DNA of 64,000 bases from Rhizobium leguminosarum bv. viciae USDA 2370 (GCF_002008365.1 NZ_MRDL01000051.1:310001-374000), one strand, 5' to 3'; counted from the first letter of the stretch, positions 1-8,132 are shown. Translations and numbers: made by a program. Notes: a model not told the origin generated them from the sequence alone.

Positions 1-2
1 AA

Positions 3-752
3 AATGTGCTGCAAAATTACGATGAATTTGCAAGCTTGAAAGCCTTGCAGGATGTCGACACAAATGATGCCGACGCCGTGGAAGCATTCAAAGCTGAGCA
101 TCACTTAAGTGATCAAGACTTCGCTACATTGAGTGCAATCAGGATTCCAGCAGAACGAAAAATCCAGGATTACAGGTCAACCTACAACGACATCCGCGAT
201 TGGTTGCGCCGAGAAAAAGCAGTCAGCGAAACAGATAAATCCACAGTCGATTGGGACGACGTGGTGTTTGAGGTGGACCTACTCAAGTCCCAAGAGATTA
301 ATCTCGACTACATTCTGGAACAGATTTTCGAAAACAACAAAAAGGTCAAGGACAAAGCGGCCCTTGTTGAGGATGTGCGGCGTATGATCCGTGCCAGCGT
401 AGGCAACCGGGCAAAGGAAAGCCTTTTGGTCGATTTCGTTAATCAGACTGATCTTGATAAGATTGGCGACAAGGCTACTGTCATCGATGCCTTCTTTACG
501 TTTGCCCAGGCGGAGCAGCGGCGGGAGGCGGAAGACCTGATTTCCTCTGAGAATTTGAATGTCGACGCCGCAAAGCGCTACATCGCCACGTCTATTAGGC
601 GCGAATTTGCGACCGACAACGGCACCGAACTGAACGCGATACTGCCGAAAATGAGCCCACTTAACCCGCAATATCTCAGCAAGAAGCAAAGCGTCTTCCA
701 AAAGATTTCGATGTTTGTTGAAAAGTTCAAGGGTGTCGGGGGACAGATTTAG
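3..752 (+). CDS. hsdR: Type I restriction enzyme R subunit, C-terminal part (runs off left edge)
   Basis: The reading frame is open at the left edge, so this is the 3' end of a longer gene and the GTG at 6 is not a real start. About 249 residues are visible. They form the charged, all-helical C-terminal region of type I restriction HsdR subunits, which docks the motor/nuclease subunit onto the methyltransferase core. Recognisable stretches are FVNQTDLDKI, IDAFFTFAQAEQ and the tail ISMFVEKFKGVGGQI. The helicase and nuclease domains, and any hsdM/hsdS, lie outside the window. It converges on the HEPN gene. Confidence 0.8.
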   Translation, partial: NVLQNYDEFASLKALQDVDTNDADAVEAFKAEHHLSDQDFATLSAIRIPAERKIQDYRSTYNDIRDWLRREKAVSETDKSTVDWDDVVFEVDLLKSQEINLDYILEQIFENNKKVKDKAALVEDVRRMIRASVGNRAKESLLVDFVNQTDLDKIGDKATVIDAFFTFAQAEQRREAEDLISSENLNVDAAKRYIATSIRREFATDNGTELNAILPKMSPLNPQYLSKKQSVFQKISMFVEKFKGVGGQI

Positions 753-824
753 AGCTTGACGCTCTGCTTGTATTTCGCATGTTTGCAGTAAATTTGTAAC
801 GATAGCCCGTCGCATAAGCTAGAC

Positions 825-861
825 TCGGACCGAACACAAGCTCCCAGATAGTTCGGTCCGA
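825..861. terminator. Perfect 11-bp inverted repeat between convergent genes
   Basis: TCGGACCGAAC at 825-835 is repeated inverted as GTTCGGTCCGA at 851-861 with a 15-base loop. It lies between the hsdR stop (752) and the end of the convergent HEPN gene (868), so it may act as a bidirectional terminator. There is no clear T-tract on either side, so the function is inferred from position and symmetry only. Confidence 0.45.
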
Positions 862-867
862 CCTGGT

Positions 868-1389
868 CTACGCTTGCGGTATCTCGCTAGCGAGTTGGAC
901 GAAGACTGCCTTATAGTTGGTCAGTTTCTGCTCGATTGCTCGATGCTGGGTGATCGTCCATGAAGGGGCATCGAACGTAGCTTGGGCCTGCACATTGTGG
1001 AGGAGGTCGCTGTGAGCGTAACTGCATCGGGTTGTCCACAGCTGGCCGAGAATACTTTTAATGTTTTGTAGCTCACCCGGATGACTTGCTTCCATGCGGC
1101 TCTCCCCGACGAGAACCTGATGTTCACCGATCAGTTTCGCCAGCATCGATCTGAGGTGCATGGTGTAGTGGAACCCGTTGGTGTTTTTGATGATCTTCTC
1201 CGCGACCCAGGGATCAGGGCAGATGCAGCGTCGAGCGACTTCCAAAACCAGATCATCCATCCAGTGTTCGAGCCAGCCGCAGAGTTCAAGTATCGCAAGT
1301 TTTGAAAGAAGTTGGGGGCGCTCATTCCCCGGAGTAGGCTCATTATACCAAATGTGGAGCGACGCGAGCGTAGCTGCGACCATAGTCAT
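868..1389 (-). CDS. HEPN-family putative RNase (MAE_28990/MAE_18760-like)
   Basis: A 173-residue, mostly helical protein. Residues 121-126 read RCSYAH, which fits the R-x(4-6)-H catalytic motif of HEPN ribonucleases. Its ATG overlaps the end of the upstream DUF262 gene by 4 bases (1386-1389), so the two are co-translated. HEPN proteins of the MAE_28990/MAE_18760 type are known to be encoded beside DUF262 proteins, which supports the family call. The likely role is RNA cleavage in a defence or toxin-type response gated by the DUF262 partner; that is inference. The immediate family name is uncertain because only the motif and the partner support it. Confidence 0.6.
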   Translation of the reverse strand: MTMVAATLASLHIWYNEPTPGNERPQLLSKLAILELCGWLEHWMDDLVLEVARRCICPDPWVAEKIIKNTNGFHYTMHLRSMLAKLIGEHQVLVGESRMEASHPGELQNIKSILGQLWTTRCSYAHSDLLHNVQAQATFDAPSWTITQHRAIEQKLTNYKAVFVQLASEIPQA

Positions 1390-2504
1390 ATACCTGCAAA
1401 AGCTTCGCGGGCGATACCTAGCCTGGCTTTCACATTTTTCTCCGACGTGATCGCATAACGAGCAGCCTCAGCAAATTCCGTCGCTTGAAGCATCCTGTCA
1501 AATGCCGCAGGCAGCTCCCGCGCATTTACATTCTGAACTGTCGCGAGATTTGAAAGAATGCCTACAAGCGCGGACTCCACGACCGTGAGTGAAAGCTTGC
1601 CCCTTAAATTCTGAAGAGCAATGGCCGTGTTTTCAGCGACCGCTGCCAACGTGTCTTCGAGACGCTGATAGTTGAGGTTCCGATCTTGTGACATATCATG
1701 CATGTAGTTGTTGAGAAACCTCGCCAGATTTCCGTCGTAGGCTTCGAGTCGGTCGTTGAACGCTAGTAATCGAAGCAGGATTTCCACTGGCCTAAAGCGG
1801 TCCATTTTGCCCCATATCGTCCGCTTGACCGATTTCCAGCTGGTGTTCTTCGCGTCGAAGTCTTTGAGGAGGTCGTTAAACGATCCGGAGTAGATACAGT
1901 TACGGATTTCCTGGTTGTTAAGCCGAACGCCGCCCGAGTTAAGCCTGTGAAAAATCGTAAAGAGATATTCCATGTGCGAAGTCTTGGTATAATCACACCG
2001 AATGACGGTGATTGGTATCGACATGTCGAGGATAGTGGAAAGAAGGCGGCGCGTGCTGGTTTCATCGCTGCGCTGCAGTTCCGTGTTGGCTTTTCCCCGC
2101 AATAGAGGATGAATATCTTCTAGATCGCTGAGGACCCATTTTTCGTCTGAAAGAAAGTTGATTATAGAACTCATGCGTTGAAGGCCATCGATGACCTTCC
2201 ACTCCTGGGTTGTGTAATCAAGGCTGAAACACATGCTGGGTATCGGCAGGCGCTTAACAAGCGAATCAATAAATCGCGTTTGATCATCTTTCTTCCAGAC
2301 GACTTCTCGCTGGAAATCAGGCTGTATATCAAGCGAGCCATTCTTGTGGAGCCGCACCAGATCGGCGCATGACCTAAGTTCGTTGTAGGCAACAATATCA
2401 ATGGGCGGGACTGGCTCCGCGCGGTCGACTGCGATGAACGACTCGTCAATCTCTTTTGATCCGCTTCGTGCCATCGTCTCAAGGTTTTCCCAGCTTGTAC
2501 TCAT
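1386..2504 (-). CDS. DUF262 domain protein (GmrS/ParB-like NTPase fold)
   Basis: 372 residues. The N-terminal half carries the DUF262 signatures: QPDFQREVVW at 61-70 and IDGLQRMSSI at 105-114, the latter matching the DGQQR-type motif that binds nucleotide in DUF262/ParB-superfamily proteins. FHRLNSGG and LNNQEIRNCIYSG in the middle are also typical. DUF262 domains occur in GmrSD-type modification-dependent restriction enzymes and in many defence islands. The ATG at 2504 lies directly against a TGA of a small upstream reading frame, and the 3' end overlaps the HEPN gene by 4 bases, so DUF262 and HEPN form one operon. Confidence 0.8.
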   Translation of the reverse strand: MSTSWENLETMARSGSKEIDESFIAVDRAEPVPPIDIVAYNELRSCADLVRLHKNGSLDIQPDFQREVVWKKDDQTRFIDSLVKRLPIPSMCFSLDYTTQEWKVIDGLQRMSSIINFLSDEKWVLSDLEDIHPLLRGKANTELQRSDETSTRRLLSTILDMSIPITVIRCDYTKTSHMEYLFTIFHRLNSGGVRLNNQEIRNCIYSGSFNDLLKDFDAKNTSWKSVKRTIWGKMDRFRPVEILLRLLAFNDRLEAYDGNLARFLNNYMHDMSQDRNLNYQRLEDTLAAVAENTAIALQNLRGKLSLTVVESALVGILSNLATVQNVNARELPAAFDRMLQATEFAEAARYAITSEKNVKARLGIAREAFAGI

Positions 2505-2792
2505 TCAACAATCCCAGTAAATTTTTGGAAAGATTACTCGTTGCTCTTTGTACGCGGATACCGTTTTTAAAACCTGAACGGGAATGCGTTTTCTCCACTT
2601 GTAGTTAGGCTCGGTTCCTTCCAATTGCCCGGTCTGCCGTGATCCTGAGCAACCTTTTTTCGCTCGGTTGATAGACAAGGAATCATCGGATTCTTCCAGA
2701 AGTCCAACGCGGTAATCGTCAGGAAGAAACCGCAGCCTGTCTGGCACAACGACAATGGCCGAACCTACTGCGCGAAGATACGCGACCCCCAA
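2505..2792 (-). CDS. Small uncharacterised reading frame upstream of DUF262
   Basis: A 95-codon frame beginning with a TTG at 2792; the next in-frame stop upstream is only six codons away. Its TGA abuts the ATG of the DUF262 gene. I do not recognise the product: it is basic with no signal peptide or clear motif. It may be a translated leader, or a decayed remnant of an older gene. No convincing Shine-Dalgarno sequence precedes the TTG. Confidence that it is translated is low. Confidence 0.22.
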   Translation of the reverse strand: MGVAYLRAVGSAIVVVPDRLRFLPDDYRVGLLEESDDSLSINRAKKGCSGSRQTGQLEGTEPNYKWRKRIPVQVLKTVSAYKEQRVIFPKIYWDC

Positions 2793-3026
2793 ACCTAGCG
2801 CATCGAAGCATCAAATATCAAGGTTTCCGAAATTTCTATCGGTCCGACAGGACGAACGCCGAGCGTCTCTCATGATCTAGTTGTCGCACGGTCGAGCACC
2901 AGCATTAGCAGTGTTTTCCGGGGAGCTTGCTAACGTTATCAGGACGCCAAGCCCGACCTCCACCTGGCTGCTCTCGACCTCGCTCCTGTTTTGGGCCGAC
3001 GGGAGAGCCCAGAAGAAGACATAGGA

Positions 3027-5030
3027 CTAATGTTGACGGCGGCGTCGGGTCTGCGGCTGAGGTAAAGCGACCTTTCGCGATCCCGGCCAGTATTGCTTCA
3101 GTTGACTCGCGTCCAGGCGCTTGTGTTTGACAAGCGCGTCAGCAAGCTTGAGCAGCGCGGGCTTGAGGCCATCGAGCATATCTTTCGCTCGCTGGTATTG
3201 CTGTTGAAGGATTTCCGTAACGTCAGCACGCAGCGGGAGGTCCTCCCATAGTTTGGGGGGCGAAGCCATATCGACTGATCCAGGAAGATAATACAACGAA
3301 TTTCCGAAAGCGTATTCCGTCACCATCCGGATCGCCAACGTGGTTGCGCTGGCGAAATCGCTGCCCTTGTTACCCGTCGACCAATTGGCTCGGTGCCCGA
3401 AAATTAGGTCTTCAGCCGCCGCTCCTGCCAAGTCTGACGTAATTATTTTCATCAGGTCCCAGCGGGTTAAAAAGTCACGGGCGGGTCTTTCGATGAACAT
3501 ACCGCCGTTGGCGTCCACAGTGGTCGCAAAGCTTTCGACGTTGTCGTAGATTTCGACCCACTCGATGTTGCCCACCATCAACGCGTGGCTCACAAGCGCA
3601 TGCCCTGCCTCATGGATTGCGACGCGGTAGAGGGTTTTGGCATCTAGCGGAGGCGGGACTTGTACCTGCGATCTCACGTCGGAAATGTCGACATCTCGGT
3701 TTTGTTTTCGGGCGAGCCTTCTGGCGTCTCGGGCCAACCGTTCAAGGTCAGCACCGCTCTTACCGGGGAGGCGTGCAGCGATTTCCTTGAGAGCTGGATC
3801 GCCCACCATGCTCGGGAGATGAAATTCAAGGATTTCCCCTCGCGCTAATGCGTCGGGCAAAGGAAATCTAACGTGTTTTTCGAGCCGACCGCTTCTCAGA
3901 AGGGCAGGGTCAATCCGCTCCGGATAGTTGCACGCACCAAGGACAACCACGCCCTCCCGGCCTTCCGTTCCGTCCAAGCATTCCAAGAGAGCGTTCACGA
4001 CCGTGGTCGAATAGGTCTCGTGGCGACTAGGAAACTTGGCTCGGTCGCCAATGGCGTCGAATTCGTCCAGAAATAATAGACAGGGCGCATTTTGCTTGGC
4101 GGAGCCGAATGCCTGGTACATGGCCTTCAGCATGTCACCGAGATCGCCGTCTTTATAGGACTGCCACTTCGGAATGGAAGTTGCTTCCAGGTGCAAGCCG
4201 CAGTGGGCCGCTAGAGCAGCTGCGAACCGGGTCTTCCCTGTTCCGGGTGGCCCGTACAACAAGCATCCCTTGTCCACCTCGGCCCAGGCAAGTTTTCCTT
4301 GTCGCCACTGATCAAGATCATTCTTCAGAGCCCCCGCCCACACGCTCGCTTGGCCGAAGCCTTTAGTGACATCCAGAAGCCGTTCGTCGCCGGGACCAAC
4401 CTTGGCCGCCTTCAACAGCTTCATCGCGGCCCGGCTCGCTGGTTGGTCACGACGGAAGATTGCTTCCATTCGCTCCGATGCTTGTTCGGCAATCACCGCT
4501 GCCTGCGCGTCTGTCAATGTACCGCACCTTCGGAAGATGCTGAGCGCTTTCAAGTGGCGGATATCGCAGATTGCGAGCCGGTCGAAGAGCGTAGCTGCAA
4601 GCTCGAAGTCCTCATGAACGACCGAGCCCTCTTGGGTGAAGACGATCAACTTCTCCCCGGACTCAAGGAGTTCGGCGGGATCGATCTCCCATCCCCGTTT
4701 GTGCTTGGAAGTAGGATGGAGGCAGAATTTGACGCCCTTCTTGTCCTTCAAAATGATGTTGGCCGCGTCGTGGACATCTTTCAGTTGCCACTGTGACGGG
4801 ACGGCGATCACCGCGACGCAGGAGGGTTCGGAAAGGGCACCGATGTTTCTGCGGAACAACGCGACCATTGCGCAATACGCTAGAAAATCGGTCGTGGACT
4901 TGCGGGCAATTGCCGGAAGATTCCGCTTTGTCAGCCGGAATTCGTTTGTTCGCGGCCTCTCTAGCTGTTCGGCTGCCTCCTGCAGCTTCACGATGTATCG
5001 TTCCAGGCTATCGGTCAGGGCTTTGTCCAT
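3027..5030 (-). CDS. Soluble FtsH-like AAA+ zinc metalloprotease
   Basis: 667 residues. Residues 1-215 match nothing I know and contain no membrane segment, unlike true FtsH, which has two. The AAA+ module shows Walker A GPPGTGKT at 260-267, Walker B CLLFLDEFD at 317-325 and a second region of homology ending in RSGRLEKHVRF near 379-389. An M41 peptidase domain follows: zinc site HEAGH at 473-477, AAAEDLIFG near 537-545, and STGNKGSD with the likely third zinc ligand D558. All catalytic residues are present, so it should be an ATP-driven cytoplasmic protease. The stop of the small upstream gene is 21 bases before its ATG, and GAGGGGAG precedes the start, so the two form an operon. The substrate is unknown; the neighbouring regulator is one possibility. 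Confidence 0.8.
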   Translation of the reverse strand: MDKALTDSLERYIVKLQEAAEQLERPRTNEFRLTKRNLPAIARKSTTDFLAYCAMVALFRRNIGALSEPSCVAVIAVPSQWQLKDVHDAANIILKDKKGVKFCLHPTSKHKRGWEIDPAELLESGEKLIVFTQEGSVVHEDFELAATLFDRLAICDIRHLKALSIFRRCGTLTDAQAAVIAEQASERMEAIFRRDQPASRAAMKLLKAAKVGPGDERLLDVTKGFGQASVWAGALKNDLDQWRQGKLAWAEVDKGCLLYGPPGTGKTRFAAALAAHCGLHLEATSIPKWQSYKDGDLGDMLKAMYQAFGSAKQNAPCLLFLDEFDAIGDRAKFPSRHETYSTTVVNALLECLDGTEGREGVVVLGACNYPERIDPALLRSGRLEKHVRFPLPDALARGEILEFHLPSMVGDPALKEIAARLPGKSGADLERLARDARRLARKQNRDVDISDVRSQVQVPPPLDAKTLYRVAIHEAGHALVSHALMVGNIEWVEIYDNVESFATTVDANGGMFIERPARDFLTRWDLMKIITSDLAGAAAEDLIFGHRANWSTGNKGSDFASATTLAIRMVTEYAFGNSLYYLPGSVDMASPPKLWEDLPLRADVTEILQQQYQRAKDMLDGLKPALLKLADALVKHKRLDASQLKQYWPGSRKVALPQPQTRRRRQH

Positions 5031-5051
5031 AGGTTCGCTCCCCTCTTGTCG

Positions 5052-5357
5052 CTAGCCGATCAGCCCGTGGTCAAAACGGTACCACCTGCTGAGGGTCCTG
5101 CCGATTTTGCGTTTTTGATCAAGGTAAAAAAGTTCGCTCGTCACGCCAGGGCTTCCTTCCTTGATATGCGGGTGACCGGACATCTCTCCGATGAGACACG
5201 GCACCGAGCGCTGCACGAGCATGCAGTTGCGGATGATCACCGGATCAACCGGTCCATCGAAGCCGCCGGGTGAGGCGAGGCTCTGAATATCGGCAAGTAG
5301 CGACTGTAGTCGCGGGATGATCACGCTGGGCGGACCGCCAAGCCATTTGTCGTTCAT
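5052..5357 (-). CDS. Small conserved rhizobial protein (resembles DUF6634)
   Basis: 101 residues. The ATG at 5357 is chosen because AAGGAGG lies 6 bases upstream; a longer frame to 5525 has no such site and would overlap the divergent gene. The C-terminal block RTLSRWYR, and GHPHIKEGSPGVTSEL before it, are as I remember from rhizobial DUF6634 proteins, but I could not check this. There is no signal peptide or membrane segment. It precedes the FtsH-like protease by 21 bases on the same strand, so it may be an adaptor, substrate or antitoxin-like partner of that protease; this is inference. Confidence 0.6.
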   Translation of the reverse strand: MNDKWLGGPPSVIIPRLQSLLADIQSLASPGGFDGPVDPVIIRNCMLVQRSVPCLIGEMSGHPHIKEGSPGVTSELFYLDQKRKIGRTLSRWYRFDHGLIG

Positions 5358-5474
5358 TCGAAGCCTCCTTCGATTCGATTTCTGATTTCCTTTTCGGGAT
5401 ATGTAAACCGATTCGCGCGACAGATGTAGGAAATTCGCCAAAGAAATAGAATAAACGCAACAGGCGTAGATATG

Positions 5475-5503
5475 TTGACATTTTTTAGAATTGGCATTTG
5501 TTC
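5475..5503 (+). promoter_or_regulatory. Possible promoter for the duplicated-HTH gene
   Basis: TTGACA at 5475-5480 is a perfect -35 hexamer; 17 bases later TTGTTC (5498-5503) is a weak -10. If used, transcription would begin very near the ATG at 5510, giving a nearly leaderless message. No Shine-Dalgarno sequence is visible before that ATG, which is consistent with this reading. Confidence 0.3.
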
Positions 5504-5509
5504 CGATGC

Positions 5510-6010
5510 ATGGCGGGGCTTCCAACTCATGGTCAGATTAGGGCGGCACGCTCGATGCTTGGGCTCAAACAGAGCGACCTTGCCAGCAAAGCTATGATCA
5601 CCCGGAGCGTCCTGCTGGGTCTTGAGCAGCCTGGACGAAAGCATCCCGACCAATTGGCGCTCTTTCAATTACGCGACGCCCTTATCCGAGACGGATTGAC
5701 CTTTGTTGATGCTACTGAGGCTGCAGGCGAGGGTGTACGGTGGGCTAAACCCAGCGGAAAGGTTTGGGTCGACTGCCTGAAGGATGCCCGCGCAATGCTG
5801 GGCTACTCATTGGATGAGCTTTCGGAGAAGTCGGGCGTCGGCAGGTACGTGATCGCTCGTCTCGAAAAGACCGACCGTAAGAGGATCAATGAAGAGGCGG
5901 CTCGTAGACTTCGAGATGTCCTCTTCGATAACGGGGTCGTCATTCTCGCCGAAGAGGCTGACATAGGCGCGGGAGTGCGCTTGCGTAGTCGCGTAAGACC
6001 TGCGAAGTGA
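5510..6010 (+). CDS. Transcriptional regulator with two tandem XRE-like HTH units
   Basis: 166 residues from the ATG at 5510; a TTG 12 bases upstream is the alternative. The protein is an internal duplication. Residues about 9-75 contain an XRE-type HTH (QIRAARSMLGLKQSDLA) followed by LRDALIRDGLTFVDA and GEGVRW. Residues about 88-160 repeat the pattern with LKDARAMLGYSLDELSEKS, LRDVLFDNGVVILAEEA and GAGVRLR. Each half resembles a complete small rhizobial HTH regulator. It is divergent from the DUF6634-like/FtsH-like operon and lies 22 bases before the TniQ-like gene, so it is likely the regulator of the whole module. A palindrome sits at the downstream gene start. Confidence 0.75.
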   Translation: MAGLPTHGQIRAARSMLGLKQSDLASKAMITRSVLLGLEQPGRKHPDQLALFQLRDALIRDGLTFVDATEAAGEGVRWAKPSGKVWVDCLKDARAMLGYSLDELSEKSGVGRYVIARLEKTDRKRINEEAARRLRDVLFDNGVVILAEEADIGAGVRLRSRVRPAK

Positions 6011-6030
6011 CGATCCGCCGGAGATCATCT

Positions 6031-6045
6031 GTGTGACGGTCACAC
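6031..6045 (+). promoter_or_regulatory. Perfect palindrome over the start codon of the TniQ-like gene
   Basis: GTGTGAC-G-GTCACAC is a perfect 7-bp inverted repeat around one base. It covers the GTG start codon at 6033. It could be an operator for the adjacent HTH regulator or an RNA hairpin that masks the start codon. A purine-rich CCGGAG about 9 bases upstream is the probable ribosome site. Confidence 0.45.
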
Positions 6046-7835
6046 GAGAAACCGCGCTGCGCAGGCTGGATGGAAGCAGGAAGTCCCTAGCCGTCGCTGT
6101 CGATCTAAGGCCGGGGGAAGGCATCCCTGACGTGCTTCTGCGGGCGACTGCCGTAAACGGCTTCCAGTTCCCCTATCAAATCGTCCAGTTGATAGGCGGC
6201 CGTCGGGAACAGCGGTTTTCGCACTTCGGCTCCGGTAAATGGAGCCTTTCCTACGAGGGCCTTGGCGATCTTCTCGGGCTTCCACACGGCGACGCCGATA
6301 TCCAGCCTCTCCTGTACGGGTTCTCAGCCAAACAACAGGTGACCTTCTTCGGACGAAATTTGCCGCTGAAGCAATTGATCGGCCATCGCAGGGTGGCTCC
6401 AGCCAGTTTACGCACACTTGGCTATCAAAAGGCCGTCTGGCACATCAGCTCGCTGACATTCGATCCCAAATCTTACGAGCTTCTTCTCGATCATTGCCCA
6501 GTTTGTGAAACCCGGCTGAATTTCCTGGTGGCGCGAGGTATATCGTTTTGCCATCGTTGTGTTGACGCAGACAATCCCATGCGTCCAGTGGTCGATCTGC
6601 GCGAGTTTCCCCAAGGTCGTGCTCAGTTCGACGACGAAGAAGCGCTGCGGTTTGCGACCGACCTCGTCAACCCAGAAACGTCACTTGCCGATCTCGCTAA
6701 GTGGAACATTCATCCGTCACTGCGCGATACCGATCCCGGCCACCTCTTCGAGTTCATGGCACAGGTAGCGAGAGCTATCGACTTTCGTGATGGCCGTTGT
6801 GGCGCACTCGAAGCTAAATTTTCCTCCGTAGGTGAGGTAAGTGCCGACGCTCTCAGCCGATCCGCACGGGCGATACTCGGGTGGCCGGATGCGTTTGTGG
6901 AGCTTGCGGAAAGCCTGAAAGACACTTGGTTCTTCCCAAGGACCAAGGACTTCTACAGCCATCCTCTACGCGTCCGTCTCGCGTCGCCATTTTACGCTAA
7001 AGGTTTCCGAAAGCTTGTTACCAGCGCTCTCAAACTGTCCGAAAAGTCGACGCCGATTCTCAGGAGGCCGAAGGAGAACAGCGCTGCGGCTATCGTGCAC
7101 GACGTCCAGCAAACGTGGGAAGATAATTTCCGGTTCGCGAGAGCCTCGAAATCAGTGAGGCAACAAGTTGAACAGACCGGCTTACCGATCAACACGCTCC
7201 TTCTTTGCTATTCTCGGAAGGGCTTTGAGTGCCCGGACACCATAATGCGGCGCACATTTGGACCGGCAGTCCACACGTTTGCGACGATCAATCCCACTCG
7301 GCGCACGCGCGGCAGGTATGTGCTCTCACTACGCGATATCGTCGCCGCGCTCTTTTCTGGAGCGGGAAATCCTTGGCCATCTGTATTGGAAGCTATCGCG
7401 CAGGATCGACTTCCTCTGGTCAAGCTGAGCCAGCTACCATGCCTCATCGATTCCGTGGGCGTGGTCGATTTCAAACCATTGAAGAACTTCTTTCGCGAGA
7501 ATCCAGTCGGTTGCGATCAGGACGGACCGCCTATCATCGGCGGCGAGGCAGGCTTCCATCTGAACTGCAGCATTGTTCAAATATCGAACCTTGTTGCCGC
7601 TCGTCTGCTACCGTCTGGTAAGATGCCGATCTCCGAAGTTTGGGCCTTCCGCCGGAGTTACATAAGCCCCAAGGAGATAGCCTGCAGGCTGTTGATGAAC
7701 GGTGAGTTTGCGCGGCCCAATATCGTCGGGGCTGAGCTTAATGAAGGGGGCATCAAGCCGATTGTCGACAGTGTTTTCGTCAGGTCGCGATCTACCGTAG
7801 AAGAGTTTTACGGTGAGCGATTAAGGCAGTTTTGA
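6033..7835 (+). CDS. TniQ-like protein with a four-cysteine zinc knuckle
   Basis: 600 residues from GTG at 6033, 22 bases after the HTH gene. The N-terminal part reads like a TniQ domain: RPGEGIPDVLLRATAVNGF near residues 26-44 resembles the family's opening motif, and CPVC (155-158) with CHRC (173-176) makes a CxxC-x14-CxxC zinc knuckle as in TniQ/TnsD targeting proteins. The C-terminal two-thirds is unrecognised. No transposase or TniA/TniB-type gene is next to it, so it is probably a domesticated or defence-associated TniQ relative rather than part of an active transposon. The TniQ assignment rests on motif reading only. Confidence 0.55.
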   Translation: MTVTRETALRRLDGSRKSLAVAVDLRPGEGIPDVLLRATAVNGFQFPYQIVQLIGGRREQRFSHFGSGKWSLSYEGLGDLLGLPHGDADIQPLLYGFSAKQQVTFFGRNLPLKQLIGHRRVAPASLRTLGYQKAVWHISSLTFDPKSYELLLDHCPVCETRLNFLVARGISFCHRCVDADNPMRPVVDLREFPQGRAQFDDEEALRFATDLVNPETSLADLAKWNIHPSLRDTDPGHLFEFMAQVARAIDFRDGRCGALEAKFSSVGEVSADALSRSARAILGWPDAFVELAESLKDTWFFPRTKDFYSHPLRVRLASPFYAKGFRKLVTSALKLSEKSTPILRRPKENSAAAIVHDVQQTWEDNFRFARASKSVRQQVEQTGLPINTLLLCYSRKGFECPDTIMRRTFGPAVHTFATINPTRRTRGRYVLSLRDIVAALFSGAGNPWPSVLEAIAQDRLPLVKLSQLPCLIDSVGVVDFKPLKNFFRENPVGCDQDGPPIIGGEAGFHLNCSIVQISNLVAARLLPSGKMPISEVWAFRRSYISPKEIACRLLMNGEFARPNIVGAELNEGGIKPIVDSVFVRSRSTVEEFYGERLRQF

Positions 7836-7860
7836 ATCTATAAACCTTTGACGGTAGTTG

Positions 7861-7901
7861 AGAAGCCAATAGGTTGGCTGAATCGCGTTTGATTGGCTTC
7901 T
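7861..7901. repeat. 10-bp inverted repeat after the TniQ-like gene
   Basis: AGAAGCCAAT at 7861-7870 is repeated inverted as ATTGGCTTCT at 7892-7901 with a 21-base loop. It begins 25 bases after the TniQ-like stop and may be a transcription terminator, or mark the edge of the accessory block. The rest of 7902-8132 shows no gene I can support. Confidence 0.35.
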
Positions 7902-8132
7902 ACAATAGGGTCGGTCATCCTCGTGGATCTCCTGGCTTTCCGTGCAGGGAGATCTGCTGAGTGGAGCATAATACCGAAAGGAGTGTGCTGTTTTCGGACG
8001 ACGTCATGCTCTGTTTGATTTAGTGGGCGGCGGATCAGACCCGTGACGAGTATCGCGCTGGCGATCGAGACGACTTTGCCGGAGGCGATGATAGTGGCCG
8101 TGATGCCGACTCGCGAGCCTTCTGCGAGCCAC

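Noticed and set aside
3027..5030. Reading the AAA+ protease as the housekeeping FtsH
   Set aside because: It lacks the two N-terminal membrane segments and has an unrelated 200-residue N-terminus, so it is only FtsH-like.
1..8132. Prophage or integrative element
   Set aside because: No integrase, phage structural gene, or tRNA-derived attachment site is visible in the window.
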